Shown here one piece after another: positions 15,372-22,514 of a DNA stretch of 47,189 nt (position 1 is the stretch's first letter; every line of letters begins with the position of its first letter). The DNA is taken from NCBI GenBank assembly GCA_017617395.1, contig JAFZWG010000039.1, positions 1 to 47,189 on the forward strand, written 5' to 3'. The notes beneath the pieces are model-generated. The model had not been told where the DNA came from, ran no database searches, and was given only the letters and a program-made list of their open reading frames with translations. Made by a program: the position numbers and the translations under genes. This DNA is from Lachnospiraceae bacterium. GTDB taxonomy: Bacteria > Bacillota > Clostridia > Lachnospirales > Lachnospiraceae.

Positions 15372-16001
15372 CTACCTTCGCCTCGACTGCTTCCCGCTGC
15401 GCCTCGTAAGCCGGATACCCTTTAAGTTCTGCTTGTAGTTAAAGAGATACCGGATGATCAGAAGGCCCTGCGCCGGCAACCCGAGGAAAAACACATACCA
15501 CGGGTTGGACTCGATCAGATGAAGATAGATGCACGTTGTGAACGACCAGACAAAGATCGTGGAATAAATAAACAAAAGAAGATTCGCGCGCTCCTTGCGG
15601 TTGTAGATCCACAACACAAGCATACAACACGGCACGGCCCACACAAACAGCTGCCAGATGGTGGTCTGCCGCGAGATTTTTAAGTACACAAACAAGGCCG
15701 TGAGGATGAACCAGATTTCACAGCACAAAAAGATCTGCGAGAGAATCTTCCGGCTGATCTCATGACCGCTTCCCTCGTCCGCCTCCTCCGAACGCGCTTC
15801 CGTGATCTGCGAGACCGGCACTCCGAACACCTCGCTGAGCGCATAGATCGTCTCAAGGTCCGGAACGACCTCGCCCGCCTCCCAGCGCGAGATGGCTTTG
15901 TCGGAATAATTGATTCGTCTGGCCAGTTCGGCCTGCGTAAAATTGTTTTCTTTTCGAAGCCTCAGCAAATTCTGCGAGACGATAGCTTTAACATTTTCCA
16001 T
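15372..16001 (-). CDS. XRE-family regulator with C-terminal membrane domain
   Basis: 209 residues. Residues about 1-60 are a Cro/C1-type helix-turn-helix (NLLRLRKENNFTQAELARRI, then AISRWEAGEVVPD); residues about 88-185 contain four hydrophobic segments, so the DNA-binding domain is tethered to the membrane; the C-terminus is very basic. Such membrane-bound XRE proteins are common in Firmicutes and probably sense membrane or envelope state. The ATG at 16001 has no ribosome site: the -10 box ends seven bases before it, so the mRNA is probably leaderless. An alternative GTG at 16046 would overlap the promoter and is rejected. Confidence 0.82.
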   Translation of the reverse strand: MENVKAIVSQNLLRLRKENNFTQAELARRINYSDKAISRWEAGEVVPDLETIYALSEVFGVPVSQITEARSEEADEGSGHEISRKILSQIFLCCEIWFILTALFVYLKISRQTTIWQLFVWAVPCCMLVLWIYNRKERANLLLFIYSTIFVWSFTTCIYLHLIESNPWYVFFLGLPAQGLLIIRYLFNYKQNLKGIRLTRRSGKQSRRR

Positions 16002-16018
16002 ACTGCCATCATAGCAGT
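16002..16018. promoter_or_regulatory. Inverted repeat over the -10 of the XRE gene
   Basis: ACTGC at 16002-16006 and GCAGT at 16014-16018 flank seven bases that contain the -10 box. The position suits an autorepressor operator of the Cro/C1 type. Confidence 0.5.
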
Positions 16019-16036
16019 CTTCCCCTTGTAAATCAA
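16008..16036 (-). promoter_or_regulatory. Sigma-A promoter giving a leaderless XRE mRNA
   Basis: Minus strand -35 TTGATT (16036-16031), 17-base spacer, -10 TATGAT (16013-16008). Transcription should start at or within a base or two of the ATG at 16001. Confidence 0.72.
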
Positions 16037-16129
16037 GCCTTTTCACACAAATTCCCGCTGTGGTGGAGTCCTCTCTCGCTACAGTTCGGAAGCGTTTTTA
16101 CACGCGAGAGCGCGCGAACCAACATTATC

Positions 16130-16158
16130 TTTACTTAAATAGCAGTTTACAGGACAAT
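16130..16158 (+). promoter_or_regulatory. Possible promoter of the GT8-acyltransferase operon
   Basis: -35 TTTACT (16130-16135), 17-base spacer, -10 GACAAT (16153-16158). Both boxes match only four of six bases; it is the best candidate in the gap. Confidence 0.35.
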
Positions 16159-16190
16159 GTACCTGATGATTTTTAAAGGGGGTCAACGCC

Positions 16191-17132
16191 ATGAACAAAC
16201 CGATTCCGATTTTCTTTGCCTGCAACGACCGCTACGTTCCATATCTGGACGTGGCGATCATCTCACTGATCGCACACGCGTCTCCGGAGAACGAGTATCG
16301 CATCACCGTTTTAAAGACCGATATCTCCGAGCAGAACCAGGCGATCATCAAAAAGCATGCGACGAAAAATGTGTCCATAGAATTTTACGATGTTCAGGAA
16401 ATGCTGAAGCCTGTGAAGCGCAAGCTTCCCGAGATGTTCTACTTCAGCCTCGCCGCGTATTACCGGCTCTTCATCGAGACAGCGTTTCCGCAGTACGACA
16501 AAGCCATCTATCTCGACTGCGACGTGATTCTTCTTAACGACATCGCAAAGCTGTACGAGACGGATGTCAACGGTTATCTGGTCGGCGCTGTGTACGAGCA
16601 GAACACGGATCGCAGTCCGGAGTTCACGAACTACGTGGAGGAGATCATCGGAATCCCGTACTACACGTACTTTAACTCCGGTGTGATGGTCATGAACCTT
16701 GCGGAATTCCGCAAGCAGAAAGTGCAGGAGCAGTTCCTTCACATGCTGACCGAATACCACTTTGACAGCCTGGCTCCCGATCAGGAATACCTCAACGTGA
16801 TCTGCCACGGCAAAGTCAAGTATCTTCCGACCGGCTGGAACAAGCACAGCTTCCCCGAACCGCCGCAGGGCGAGCTCAATCTGTGCCACTACGCTCTGTC
16901 CAGCAAGCCCTGGCATTATGCGGACACCATCAACGGCGAGTACTTCTGGGAGTACGCCAAGCACAGCGAGTTCTACTCTTCTTTGGTAGATTCGCTCAAC
17001 AGCTACTCCGACCTCGACCGTCAGCGCGACCGCGAGTCCTTTATGGAGTTGCTGGGCGCGATTGAGGGCATCAAGAGAAGCGACCGGACGTTCCGGAAGC
17101 TTTGGTTTAAGCGGGAGGTGTGCCATGGCTAG
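16191..17132 (+). CDS. GT8-family glycosyltransferase
   Basis: 313-residue glycosyltransferase family 8 enzyme, like lipopolysaccharide galactosyl- or glucosyltransferases and general-stress GspA. Residues 1-260 show the GT-A fold: PIPIFFACNDRYVPYL at the start, the D-x-D metal motif in AIYLDCDVILLN near residue 103, YFNSGVMVMNL near 163, DQEYLN near 200 and the late histidine in CHYALSSKPWHY. It transfers a sugar from a nucleotide donor to a cell-surface or lipid acceptor. GGGGG precedes the ATG. The acyltransferase gene overlaps the end by eight bases, suggesting that the two act on one glycolipid or surface polymer. Confidence 0.9.
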   Translation: MNKPIPIFFACNDRYVPYLDVAIISLIAHASPENEYRITVLKTDISEQNQAIIKKHATKNVSIEFYDVQEMLKPVKRKLPEMFYFSLAAYYRLFIETAFPQYDKAIYLDCDVILLNDIAKLYETDVNGYLVGAVYEQNTDRSPEFTNYVEEIIGIPYYTYFNSGVMVMNLAEFRKQKVQEQFLHMLTEYHFDSLAPDQEYLNVICHGKVKYLPTGWNKHSFPEPPQGELNLCHYALSSKPWHYADTINGEYFWEYAKHSEFYSSLVDSLNSYSDLDRQRDRESFMELLGAIEGIKRSDRTFRKLWFKREVCHG

Positions 17133-17946
17133 AGAAGACAGACTCCGGGTACTGGAGCGGATTAAAGAGTACGAGGCGCAGGGACGCTTCAACGACGACG
17201 TCGAGGAGGACGATCCCGCAATTCCGATCAAACCCGGTGAGGTGGACTATACGATCCGCAAGCTTTCGAGCAAGGCCAAGACGAAGGTTGCGAATTTCTT
17301 GGGAAAAGCATTTTTCGAGAATATGATCCGAAAGCGCAAGCTGATCATCAAAGAGGTGACCGGCTTGGAAAATGCTACCGCCGTCAAAGGCGGCGCGATC
17401 GTCACGAGCAACCATTTTCACTTAAGCGACAACTACGCCGTGTACCGCACGATTAAGCCCGCGCTTAAGAAACGGCACTACCTCTACAAGGTGATCAAGG
17501 AGAGCAATTACACCAATTTTAAAGGCCCTGTGCGTATTATGATGCGGCATGCCAACACCCTTCCCCTGAGTTCAAACCACGCGACGATGCGCGAGTTTTT
17601 CACAGGGATGAAGGTGTTGCTCGACCGCGGCGAAAAAATTCTGATCTACCCCGAGCAGGCAATGTGGTTTAACTATAAAAAGCCCCGGCCGCTCAAGTCC
17701 GGAGCTTTCAAGTTTGCCGCCAAATTCGGCGTTCCCGTGATTCCTGTCTTCATCTGCATGAAGGATTCCGACGTGATGGACGATGACGGATTCCCGGTTC
17801 AGGAACTCTACATCCACTATCTTCCGGCAATCTACCCGGACAGCGCTCTTTCCGTGAACGAGAATGCGCAGCGGATGATGGATCAAAACTACAAAATGTG
17901 GGTGGACGTCTACGAGACGTTCTATCAGGAAAAACTTGAGCGATGA
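17125..17946 (+). CDS. PlsC-type lysophospholipid acyltransferase
   Basis: 273-residue acyltransferase of the PlsC/1-acylglycerol-3-phosphate family. The H-x4-D catalytic motif is seen in NHFHLSDN near residue 97, the second block in KVIKES, the substrate-binding block as IYPEQAMWFN near residue 175 (E-G-T-R-S equivalent), and the fourth block in GVPVIPVFI. A charged N-terminal extension of about 55 residues precedes the domain. There is no clear transmembrane segment, so peripheral membrane attachment is likely. GGGAGG six bases before the ATG at 17125 decides the start; the eight-base overlap with the GT8 gene implies coupled translation and a shared glycolipid pathway. Confidence 0.87.
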   Translation: MAREDRLRVLERIKEYEAQGRFNDDVEEDDPAIPIKPGEVDYTIRKLSSKAKTKVANFLGKAFFENMIRKRKLIIKEVTGLENATAVKGGAIVTSNHFHLSDNYAVYRTIKPALKKRHYLYKVIKESNYTNFKGPVRIMMRHANTLPLSSNHATMREFFTGMKVLLDRGEKILIYPEQAMWFNYKKPRPLKSGAFKFAAKFGVPVIPVFICMKDSDVMDDDGFPVQELYIHYLPAIYPDSALSVNENAQRMMDQNYKMWVDVYETFYQEKLER

Positions 17947-17968
17947 CTTTGCGTCATCGCTCTTTTTT
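17938..17968 (+). terminator. Terminator after the acyltransferase, shared with the convergent gene
   Basis: GAGCGATGAC/GTCATCGCTC stem with a 5-base loop, followed by TTTTTT. It begins inside the acyltransferase stop region and ends in the stop of the convergent GNAT gene. Confidence 0.9.
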
Positions 17969-18728
17969 AATGTGTTCTCTTTGTGCGGTCCACCTCGTAC
18001 GCAAAATACTCGCGGTCGAACTCATACCCAAGCTTCTCCGCCAGATGCACGGAATTCATGTTGTGCGCATCCCAGCTCGGGTACAGCCCTTCCTCGAGAC
18101 AGCGCAGGATCAATGCCGAGCAGACAACCAGGGCGAGATGTTTTCTTCTCTCCGACTTCGTCGTAGATACTTCAATTTCGATTCCTTCCCGATACCGCGA
18201 GTACGAGGACGCTCCGGACACGATCTCACCGTCCTTGAGGATAACAATTCCTCTTCCGTCCCGTAAAAAATGCTCTTTATCCTCGAACGAGGACACATAA
18301 TCCGCCGTCTCCGGATTACTGAGGCAACGGTCATACAGATCCCCGTCAATCGCCTTCAGTTCATATCCTTCCGGCAGAAGCCGAAGGTTCTCGCGCAGTT
18401 TCACAGTGTCAAAGTGCGTATCCTTCCGGATTGCGTACCGGGTCACGCGATTCGAATCGGGATAGACCTCTTCGATCAGCTTCGCCCACCGCTCATCCTG
18501 CGGCACCATGATCACAAAGCCCTCGGGCTTGCCTGCGACCAGTTCCCTGTCGGGTTCCCCTCCATAAAAGCCGAAGCATCCGACCAGCGCAAACGCCGCT
18601 TTGGGGTCCTCCTGATCAGTCACATAGATTTTTCCCATCACCTGCTGAAGGCAGGACGTGATCAGCGTCTCGTTCCATCCTTCAAACAGTCTCCCCGCCT
18701 TCCGCGGATCACGGAGTATCGTTATCAT
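17967..18728 (-). CDS. GNAT-family acetyltransferase (ZmaR-like)
   Basis: 253-residue protein of the GNAT group that includes zwittermicin-resistance ZmaR (PF12746-like). The N-terminal half is a family-specific domain (VGCFGFYGGEPDRELV, then MVPQDERWAKLIEEVYP); the C-terminal half is the acetyltransferase core with GIEIEVSTTKSERRKHLALVV as acetyl-CoA loop and AHNMNSVHLAEKLGYEFDREY at the end. It would transfer an acetyl group to an amine; the substrate is unknown. The ATG at 18728 follows GAGGGAG inside the 3' end of the previous gene (20-base overlap). Confidence 0.82.
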   Translation of the reverse strand: MITILRDPRKAGRLFEGWNETLITSCLQQVMGKIYVTDQEDPKAAFALVGCFGFYGGEPDRELVAGKPEGFVIMVPQDERWAKLIEEVYPDSNRVTRYAIRKDTHFDTVKLRENLRLLPEGYELKAIDGDLYDRCLSNPETADYVSSFEDKEHFLRDGRGIVILKDGEIVSGASSYSRYREGIEIEVSTTKSERRKHLALVVCSALILRCLEEGLYPSWDAHNMNSVHLAEKLGYEFDREYFAYEVDRTKRTH

Positions 18729-19116
18729 TTTTATTCTCCCTCGCAGCTCGTTTTCTGCGTCTCTGCTCACGGTTGTTCCTCTCGGATTCAAAGATCTCAA
18801 CCGCCGCATCGGTCAGCTCATCGGGCCACACCTTTCCGCTTTTCACAACCCCCGCCCACGGGCACAGTTTCTCATAATCGTCATCGAAAACGATCGTATA
18901 CGGCGGCCCGCACCGGTCATCGACCGACATGTACAAATGCCTTCCGTCATACATAATATCCGACGCATCCCGCTCCGTCATGGACTCCTCGAGCCGGTCA
19001 AACATCTCTTTCGTAAGCTCAAACAGATGATATGATTGAATGCCGCCGTACTCCCCGTAATACCGTCCGTTTTCCTCATCAAAGCAGGCCTTCCAGCCCG
19101 AACCTTTCTTGAACAC
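18709..19116 (-). CDS. Uncharacterised 135-residue protein
   Basis: Soluble, acidic protein with a basic tail rich in Arg and Glu (ERNNREQRRRKRAARENK). No family recognised. It contains GRYYGEYGGIQSYHLFELT, then YMSVDDRCGPPYTIVFDDDYEKLCPWA. The GTG start at 19116 shares its G with the TAG of a 21-codon ORF directly upstream, so translation is probably coupled. It overlaps the following GNAT gene by 20 bases. Base composition here is more AT-rich than in neighbouring genes, which could reflect acquisition. Confidence 0.6.
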   Translation of the reverse strand: MFKKGSGWKACFDEENGRYYGEYGGIQSYHLFELTKEMFDRLEESMTERDASDIMYDGRHLYMSVDDRCGPPYTIVFDDDYEKLCPWAGVVKSGKVWPDELTDAAVEIFESERNNREQRRRKRAARENKNDNDTP

Positions 19117-19181
19117 TACGCATTTTCCTCTTTTCTCTGTTTCCGAAGAATGATTTTCTCTCCCCGGATTTCGTTCCCCAT
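19116..19181 (-). CDS. 21-codon ORF coupled to the downstream gene (possible GNAT relic)
   Basis: ATG at 19181 after AAGGGG, ending in TAG that overlaps the GTG of the next gene (TAGTG). The peptide begins GNEIRGEKIILRKQRKE, which looks like the N-terminus of RimJ/RimL-type acetyltransferases (I-R-G-E-K-I-I-L-R). It may be a leftover gene start now used as a translated leader, or the product of a frameshift. Too short to be sure that it is a gene. Confidence 0.4.
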   Translation of the reverse strand: MGNEIRGEKIILRKQRKEENA

Positions 19182-19230
19182 GCGATCACCCCTTTTCTTG
19201 AATGATCCGGATATCAATATTATTAGTCCT

Positions 19231-19656
19231 TCACATATTCAGGTATTCTTCCGCTTCCGTCAGTTCTCGCCTTGATTCTTCATACTGCAGGCTTTGCATC
19301 GCTTCATTGTAGTCCATAAGCACGATCTCCGAGACTTCTGATTCCTGAGCCTTGACTTCCTGATCACGGTATTCCGCCAAAAAATATACATTCGTCTTCT
19401 TGTCATTCGGACGGCCTTCTCTTGCCAGGAAATGCTCGTCCATCGTTCTAAAACCATCAAGAACAGTAACATCCAATCCGGTTTCTTCTTTCACTTCCCT
19501 GAGAGCCGTTTCGGTTTCTGTTTCTCCCGGCTCCATATGTCCTTTTGGAAATCCGCAGAATTCCTTATAAATTCCCGTCCCCCGGATTAACACATATTTC
19601 CTGACACCCTTTTCATATGTATATACGATCGCACCGCATGATTTTTCATCAGCCAT
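19231..19656 (-). CDS. Nudix hydrolase
   Basis: 141-residue Nudix pyrophosphohydrolase. The Nudix box is complete: GHMEPGETETETALREVKEE and the closing TGL match G-x5-E-x7-R-E-U-x-E-E-x-G-U. The family cleaves nucleoside diphosphates linked to other groups, for example oxidised nucleotides, dinucleoside polyphosphates or RNA caps; GFPKGH and the short length recall the diadenosine polyphosphate (bis-tetraphosphatase) group. ATG at 19656 is preferred (GGAG 13 bases upstream); another in-frame ATG lies eight codons earlier. Located 33 bases after the RNA methyltransferase gene. Confidence 0.87.
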   Translation of the reverse strand: MADEKSCGAIVYTYEKGVRKYVLIRGTGIYKEFCGFPKGHMEPGETETETALREVKEETGLDVTVLDGFRTMDEHFLAREGRPNDKKTNVYFLAEYRDQEVKAQESEVSEIVLMDYNEAMQSLQYEESRRELTEAEEYLNM

Positions 19657-19689
19657 AACTTTATTAATACTCCATAACATCTTTTTTTC

Positions 19690-21063
19690 TTAAGAACTAC
19701 TGCATAATTGAACAACAGTCTCCACGTGCGGCGTCTGCGGGAACATATCGACCGGCTGAACGCTGACTACGCGATAGCCGGCATCCTGGATTGCGACCAG
19801 ATCGTTCGCAAGCGACGTCGGCTTGCAGGAAATGTACACCATGTTGTCCACGCCGTACGCGAGAATCTTGGACAACGCCTTCGGGTTGACGCCCTCGCGA
19901 GGCGGGTCAAGGACGATAAAGTCCGGGCGCTCCGCGACTTCATCGAGTTTCTTCAACACGTCGCCCGCGATAAACTCACAATTCGACAGCCCGTTCAGTT
20001 CCGCGTTGGCGCGTGCGGCAACGACCGCCTCCTCGACGATCTCGATGCCGACGACCTTGCGTGCCACCGGTGCCAGAAGCTGGCCGATAGTGCCGGTGCC
20101 GCTGTAGAGGTCGAAGATGACGCCCCCGGACTCTCCCGTTACCTCCAGCACTCGGTCGCGGACCGCGCTGTACAACACCTCGGCCCCCTCCGAGTTCGTC
20201 TGGAAGAAGGAAAATGCACTGATTTTAAACCGAAGCCCGAGCAGCTCCTCCGCGATGCAGTCCGCTCCGTACAAAATGCTCGTCCCCTCGTTGACAATCG
20301 TGTCGGCCGCCGCATCGTTGACCGTGTGAAGCACGCCCTTGAGCGTCCCCGCAAACGGCAGCGTGGCAAGCTTTGCTGCCCAGTCGCCCCAGTCAAATTC
20401 CTGCGCGGTCGTGGTCACGATGTCGACCAGAATCTCACCGGAGATCTTCGCCTTGCGGACCAGCAGGTGGCGAAGATAGCCCTCGCGGCGCATCTTATGG
20501 TAAAACGAAAGCCCGGCCTCCGTCACATAGCGAAGCGTCTCGCGGACGATCATGCGAACGTCCTCGTCGATCAGGCAGCAGCACTCCGCGCTCACGAGGT
20601 CGTACATGCTTCCCTTCTTGTGCTGACCAAGCGTCAGCGGGCCGTCACGGTACTCATCGCCGAAGGTGAATTCCATCTTGTTCCGGTATTCGTACGACGA
20701 AGGGCTGCCGGCAATCGGGAGCCAGCGGCATTTTTCGTTTCGAATGACCGGCGCGAGGAGTTTGCGGATGTGCGACTCCTTCAGCGCAAGCTGCTCTTCG
20801 TACGGAAGGCTCTGCAGCGTGCAGCTTCCGCAGATTTCGAACTGCGGGCACTTCGGCGCTGCGGTCTCCAGCGGTGAAGGTGTCACAACGCGCATAAGAA
20901 TCCCCTCGGCCTTCTCCTGCGACGAGCGCTTGATCCGCGCCTCGACCTCCTGTCCCGGAAGTACTCCCTTGATCTTGATGCGGCGATCGTCTGCGACGAT
21001 GCTTCCGTGGTTGGGGAACGTCGTCTCGCCGACAACTCCCGTCACGATATCTCCCCGTTTCAT
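19690..21063 (-). CDS. rlmD: 23S rRNA (uracil-5-)-methyltransferase, RumA/TrmA family
   Basis: 457-residue RNA m5U methyltransferase. Order of parts: TRAM RNA-binding domain (residues 1-55), [4Fe-4S] cluster cysteines in CPQFEICGSC and the later Cys, a central RNA-binding domain, then the methyltransferase core with DLYSGTGTIG (motif I), VLDPPREG (motif IV) and the catalytic cysteine in YISCKP. Family members form 5-methyluridine in 23S rRNA; the Firmicutes type can modify two sites (RlmCD), so the exact target is open. AGGAG precedes the ATG at 21063. Followed after 33 bases by the Nudix gene. Confidence 0.92.
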   Translation of the reverse strand: MKRGDIVTGVVGETTFPNHGSIVADDRRIKIKGVLPGQEVEARIKRSSQEKAEGILMRVVTPSPLETAAPKCPQFEICGSCTLQSLPYEEQLALKESHIRKLLAPVIRNEKCRWLPIAGSPSSYEYRNKMEFTFGDEYRDGPLTLGQHKKGSMYDLVSAECCCLIDEDVRMIVRETLRYVTEAGLSFYHKMRREGYLRHLLVRKAKISGEILVDIVTTTAQEFDWGDWAAKLATLPFAGTLKGVLHTVNDAAADTIVNEGTSILYGADCIAEELLGLRFKISAFSFFQTNSEGAEVLYSAVRDRVLEVTGESGGVIFDLYSGTGTIGQLLAPVARKVVGIEIVEEAVVAARANAELNGLSNCEFIAGDVLKKLDEVAERPDFIVLDPPREGVNPKALSKILAYGVDNMVYISCKPTSLANDLVAIQDAGYRVVSVQPVDMFPQTPHVETVVQLCSSS

Positions 21064-21113
21064 TCGCGGTCTCTCCTATCTTCGGTTTCCGCAAGAGTTT
21101 TGCGAGAAACCTC

Positions 21114-21142
21114 TTTACTTTAGCTCTGTAAAGTGTTAATAT
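21114..21142 (+). promoter_or_regulatory. Sigma-A promoter of the YerC gene
   Basis: -35 TTTACT (21114-21119), 17-base spacer, -10 TAATAT (21137-21142). An inverted repeat CTTTAC/GTAAAG (21113-21133) overlaps the -35, and GTCAG/CTGAC pairs in the leader; a TrpR-like product makes autoregulation possible. Confidence 0.65.
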
Positions 21143-21211
21143 GCTAATGTCAGCAGTTGTACTGACGCCTATGTACGTCCCGTTCGGGCGTGTATATATG
21201 GAGGTATTGAT

Positions 21212-21541
21212 ATGGGCAAGGATATTCACACCCCCGCCGTCAACCGGCTTTTCGAAGCAATCCTCACGCTTCAGAACATTGAGGAGTGCTATCAGTTTTT
21301 CGAAGATGTCTGCACCATCCAGGAGCTCGTCGCCATCTCTCAGCGCTTCGAGGTTGCCTGCATGCTCACGCAGAAGAAGACATATCTCGACATCGCGGAG
21401 AAAACGGGCGCTTCCACGGCGACCATCAGCCGCGTGAATCGCTCTCTGACCTACGGCAACGACGGCTATGCGCTTGTCTTAAAGCGCCTGGCGAAACTTG
21501 CGGAGAGTTCCGCAGCGGGCGCCGCTTCCGATAAGGAATAA
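21212..21541 (+). CDS. yerC: YerC/YecD-family TrpR-related regulator
   Basis: 109 residues with the TrpR-like helical fold. The helix-turn-helix is ELVAISQRFEVACML followed by TYLDIAEKTGASTATISRVN; the start MGKDIHTPAVNRLFEAILTL is typical of YerC. The family is widespread in Firmicutes and has been linked to growth control; it lacks the classical tryptophan-repressor ligand role. A short Ala/Ser tail extends the C-terminus. GGAGG precedes the ATG; single-gene unit between its own promoter and the terminator at 21563-21590. Confidence 0.88.
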   Translation: MGKDIHTPAVNRLFEAILTLQNIEECYQFFEDVCTIQELVAISQRFEVACMLTQKKTYLDIAEKTGASTATISRVNRSLTYGNDGYALVLKRLAKLAESSAAGAASDKE

Positions 21542-21562
21542 CAAACATCTGTGACAGAGAAA

Positions 21563-21590
21563 GGGACATCGGCTCGGATGTCCCTTTTTT
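21563..21590 (+). terminator. Terminator of yerC, probably bidirectional
   Basis: GGGACATC/GATGTCCC stem, 6-base loop, then TTTTTT on the plus strand; on the minus strand it is followed by TTTCTC and would serve the convergent DUF1836 gene. Confidence 0.9.
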
Positions 21591-21602
21591 GTATCCGTAA
21601 CA

Positions 21603-22319
21603 TTATTTGTCTTCCGCTTCCGGCTGCGCTTTCTTCTTTTTGGACTTCGGAGTTTTCTCCTTTTCCTTGTCCTTCTCTTTCTTCTCCGACTCCTTCTCCT
21701 TCGTTCCGGACTTGCGCTCTTCCTGCGCGGGAACTAAAAGCTCGTCGATGATCTTCTCGATCATCGCCTTCTTCAAGTAGACATCGAACGAAAGCATTGC
21801 GATGAAGCTGAAGATACTTAAGTACTCTTTCTCCTCTTTCCCCTTCACCTCGTCGAAGACACCGCGGGAGATCAGGAACTTGTTCATGACGTCCTTGCCG
21901 AGTTCCGCTGCCGCGCGCTCCTCCGTCTCAACGATCCGGGAGTAGATATCCTCGAGCGAGATCTCCGGATTGCCGCCGTAGAACATCGCCTGCATCGGCT
22001 CGACGATGCGCTTCACGTCGCTGATGCTTAGGAAGTTCTTCAGGTAGTAAATGAAGACCAGCAGGTACATGTGCTCCTTGCTGTACTTCTTCTTATCGGG
22101 GTTCGGCAAAAGCTTATTCTTCGTGTAGTTGTTGATCATCGTCTTGGTCAACAGCTTGTCGTCCTCGAACCGCTTCGTCGTCTCCAGATGCTCATCCATG
22201 AAGGTGGTCACCTGATCCATATACAGATCGATATTCGGAATGTCATGAGGGCGAATGTAGTCCGGATTCTGAACACTGTCCAAAAGCTCTCTGAGATACT
22301 TTCTCCATTCCCTTTCCAT
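21603..22319 (-). CDS. DUF1836-domain protein with lysine-rich tail
   Basis: 238 residues. The DUF1836 domain covers residues about 10-175; its MerR-like part is seen in LLTKTMINNYTKNKLLPNP and SKEHMYLLVFIYYLKNFLSISDVKRI, so DNA binding is likely. The last 50 residues are almost only Lys, Glu and Ser/Pro (KEKESEKKEKDKEKEKTPK), an unusual highly charged tail. The function of DUF1836 is not known to me. AAAGAGG precedes the ATG at 22319. Convergent with yerC and divergent from pcrA. Confidence 0.82.
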   Translation of the reverse strand: MEREWRKYLRELLDSVQNPDYIRPHDIPNIDLYMDQVTTFMDEHLETTKRFEDDKLLTKTMINNYTKNKLLPNPDKKKYSKEHMYLLVFIYYLKNFLSISDVKRIVEPMQAMFYGGNPEISLEDIYSRIVETEERAAAELGKDVMNKFLISRGVFDEVKGKEEKEYLSIFSFIAMLSFDVYLKKAMIEKIIDELLVPAQEERKSGTKEKESEKKEKDKEKEKTPKSKKKKAQPEAEDK

Positions 22320-22436
22320 GGATGCCTCTTTCCGCACGCGTCCGTGCTTGAAACTGTAATGAATATTATACGCCGTATACATCGTAATGGCAAGCAAAAA
22401 CTCATTTTCCGACGTCCTTTTTCTTCATAAATCCGT

Positions 22437-22465
22437 TGTCATCCCCCAGGCGGTATGGTATACTT
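22437..22465 (+). promoter_or_regulatory. Sigma-A promoter of pcrA
   Basis: -35 TTGTCA (22437-22442), 17-base spacer, -10 TATACT (22460-22465) with an upstream TGG. The start codon is 50 bases downstream. Confidence 0.85.
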
Positions 22466-22514
22466 TTTAGCGTATCGGCAGCGGAAAATGCCGGTCTTTT
22501 GAAAGCAGGTTTTT

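Noticed and set aside
19708-20877. Open frame of 389 codons on the plus strand
   Set aside because: It lies opposite the RNA (uracil-5-)-methyltransferase, has the composition of an antisense frame in GC-rich DNA (many Arg, Val, Leu, His), no ribosome site and no recognisable motif.
21148-21200. Leader hairpins before yerC as a riboswitch
   Set aside because: Two short stems (GTCAG/CTGAC and CCCG/CGGG) match no riboswitch class that I know, and there is no terminator or hidden ribosome site.
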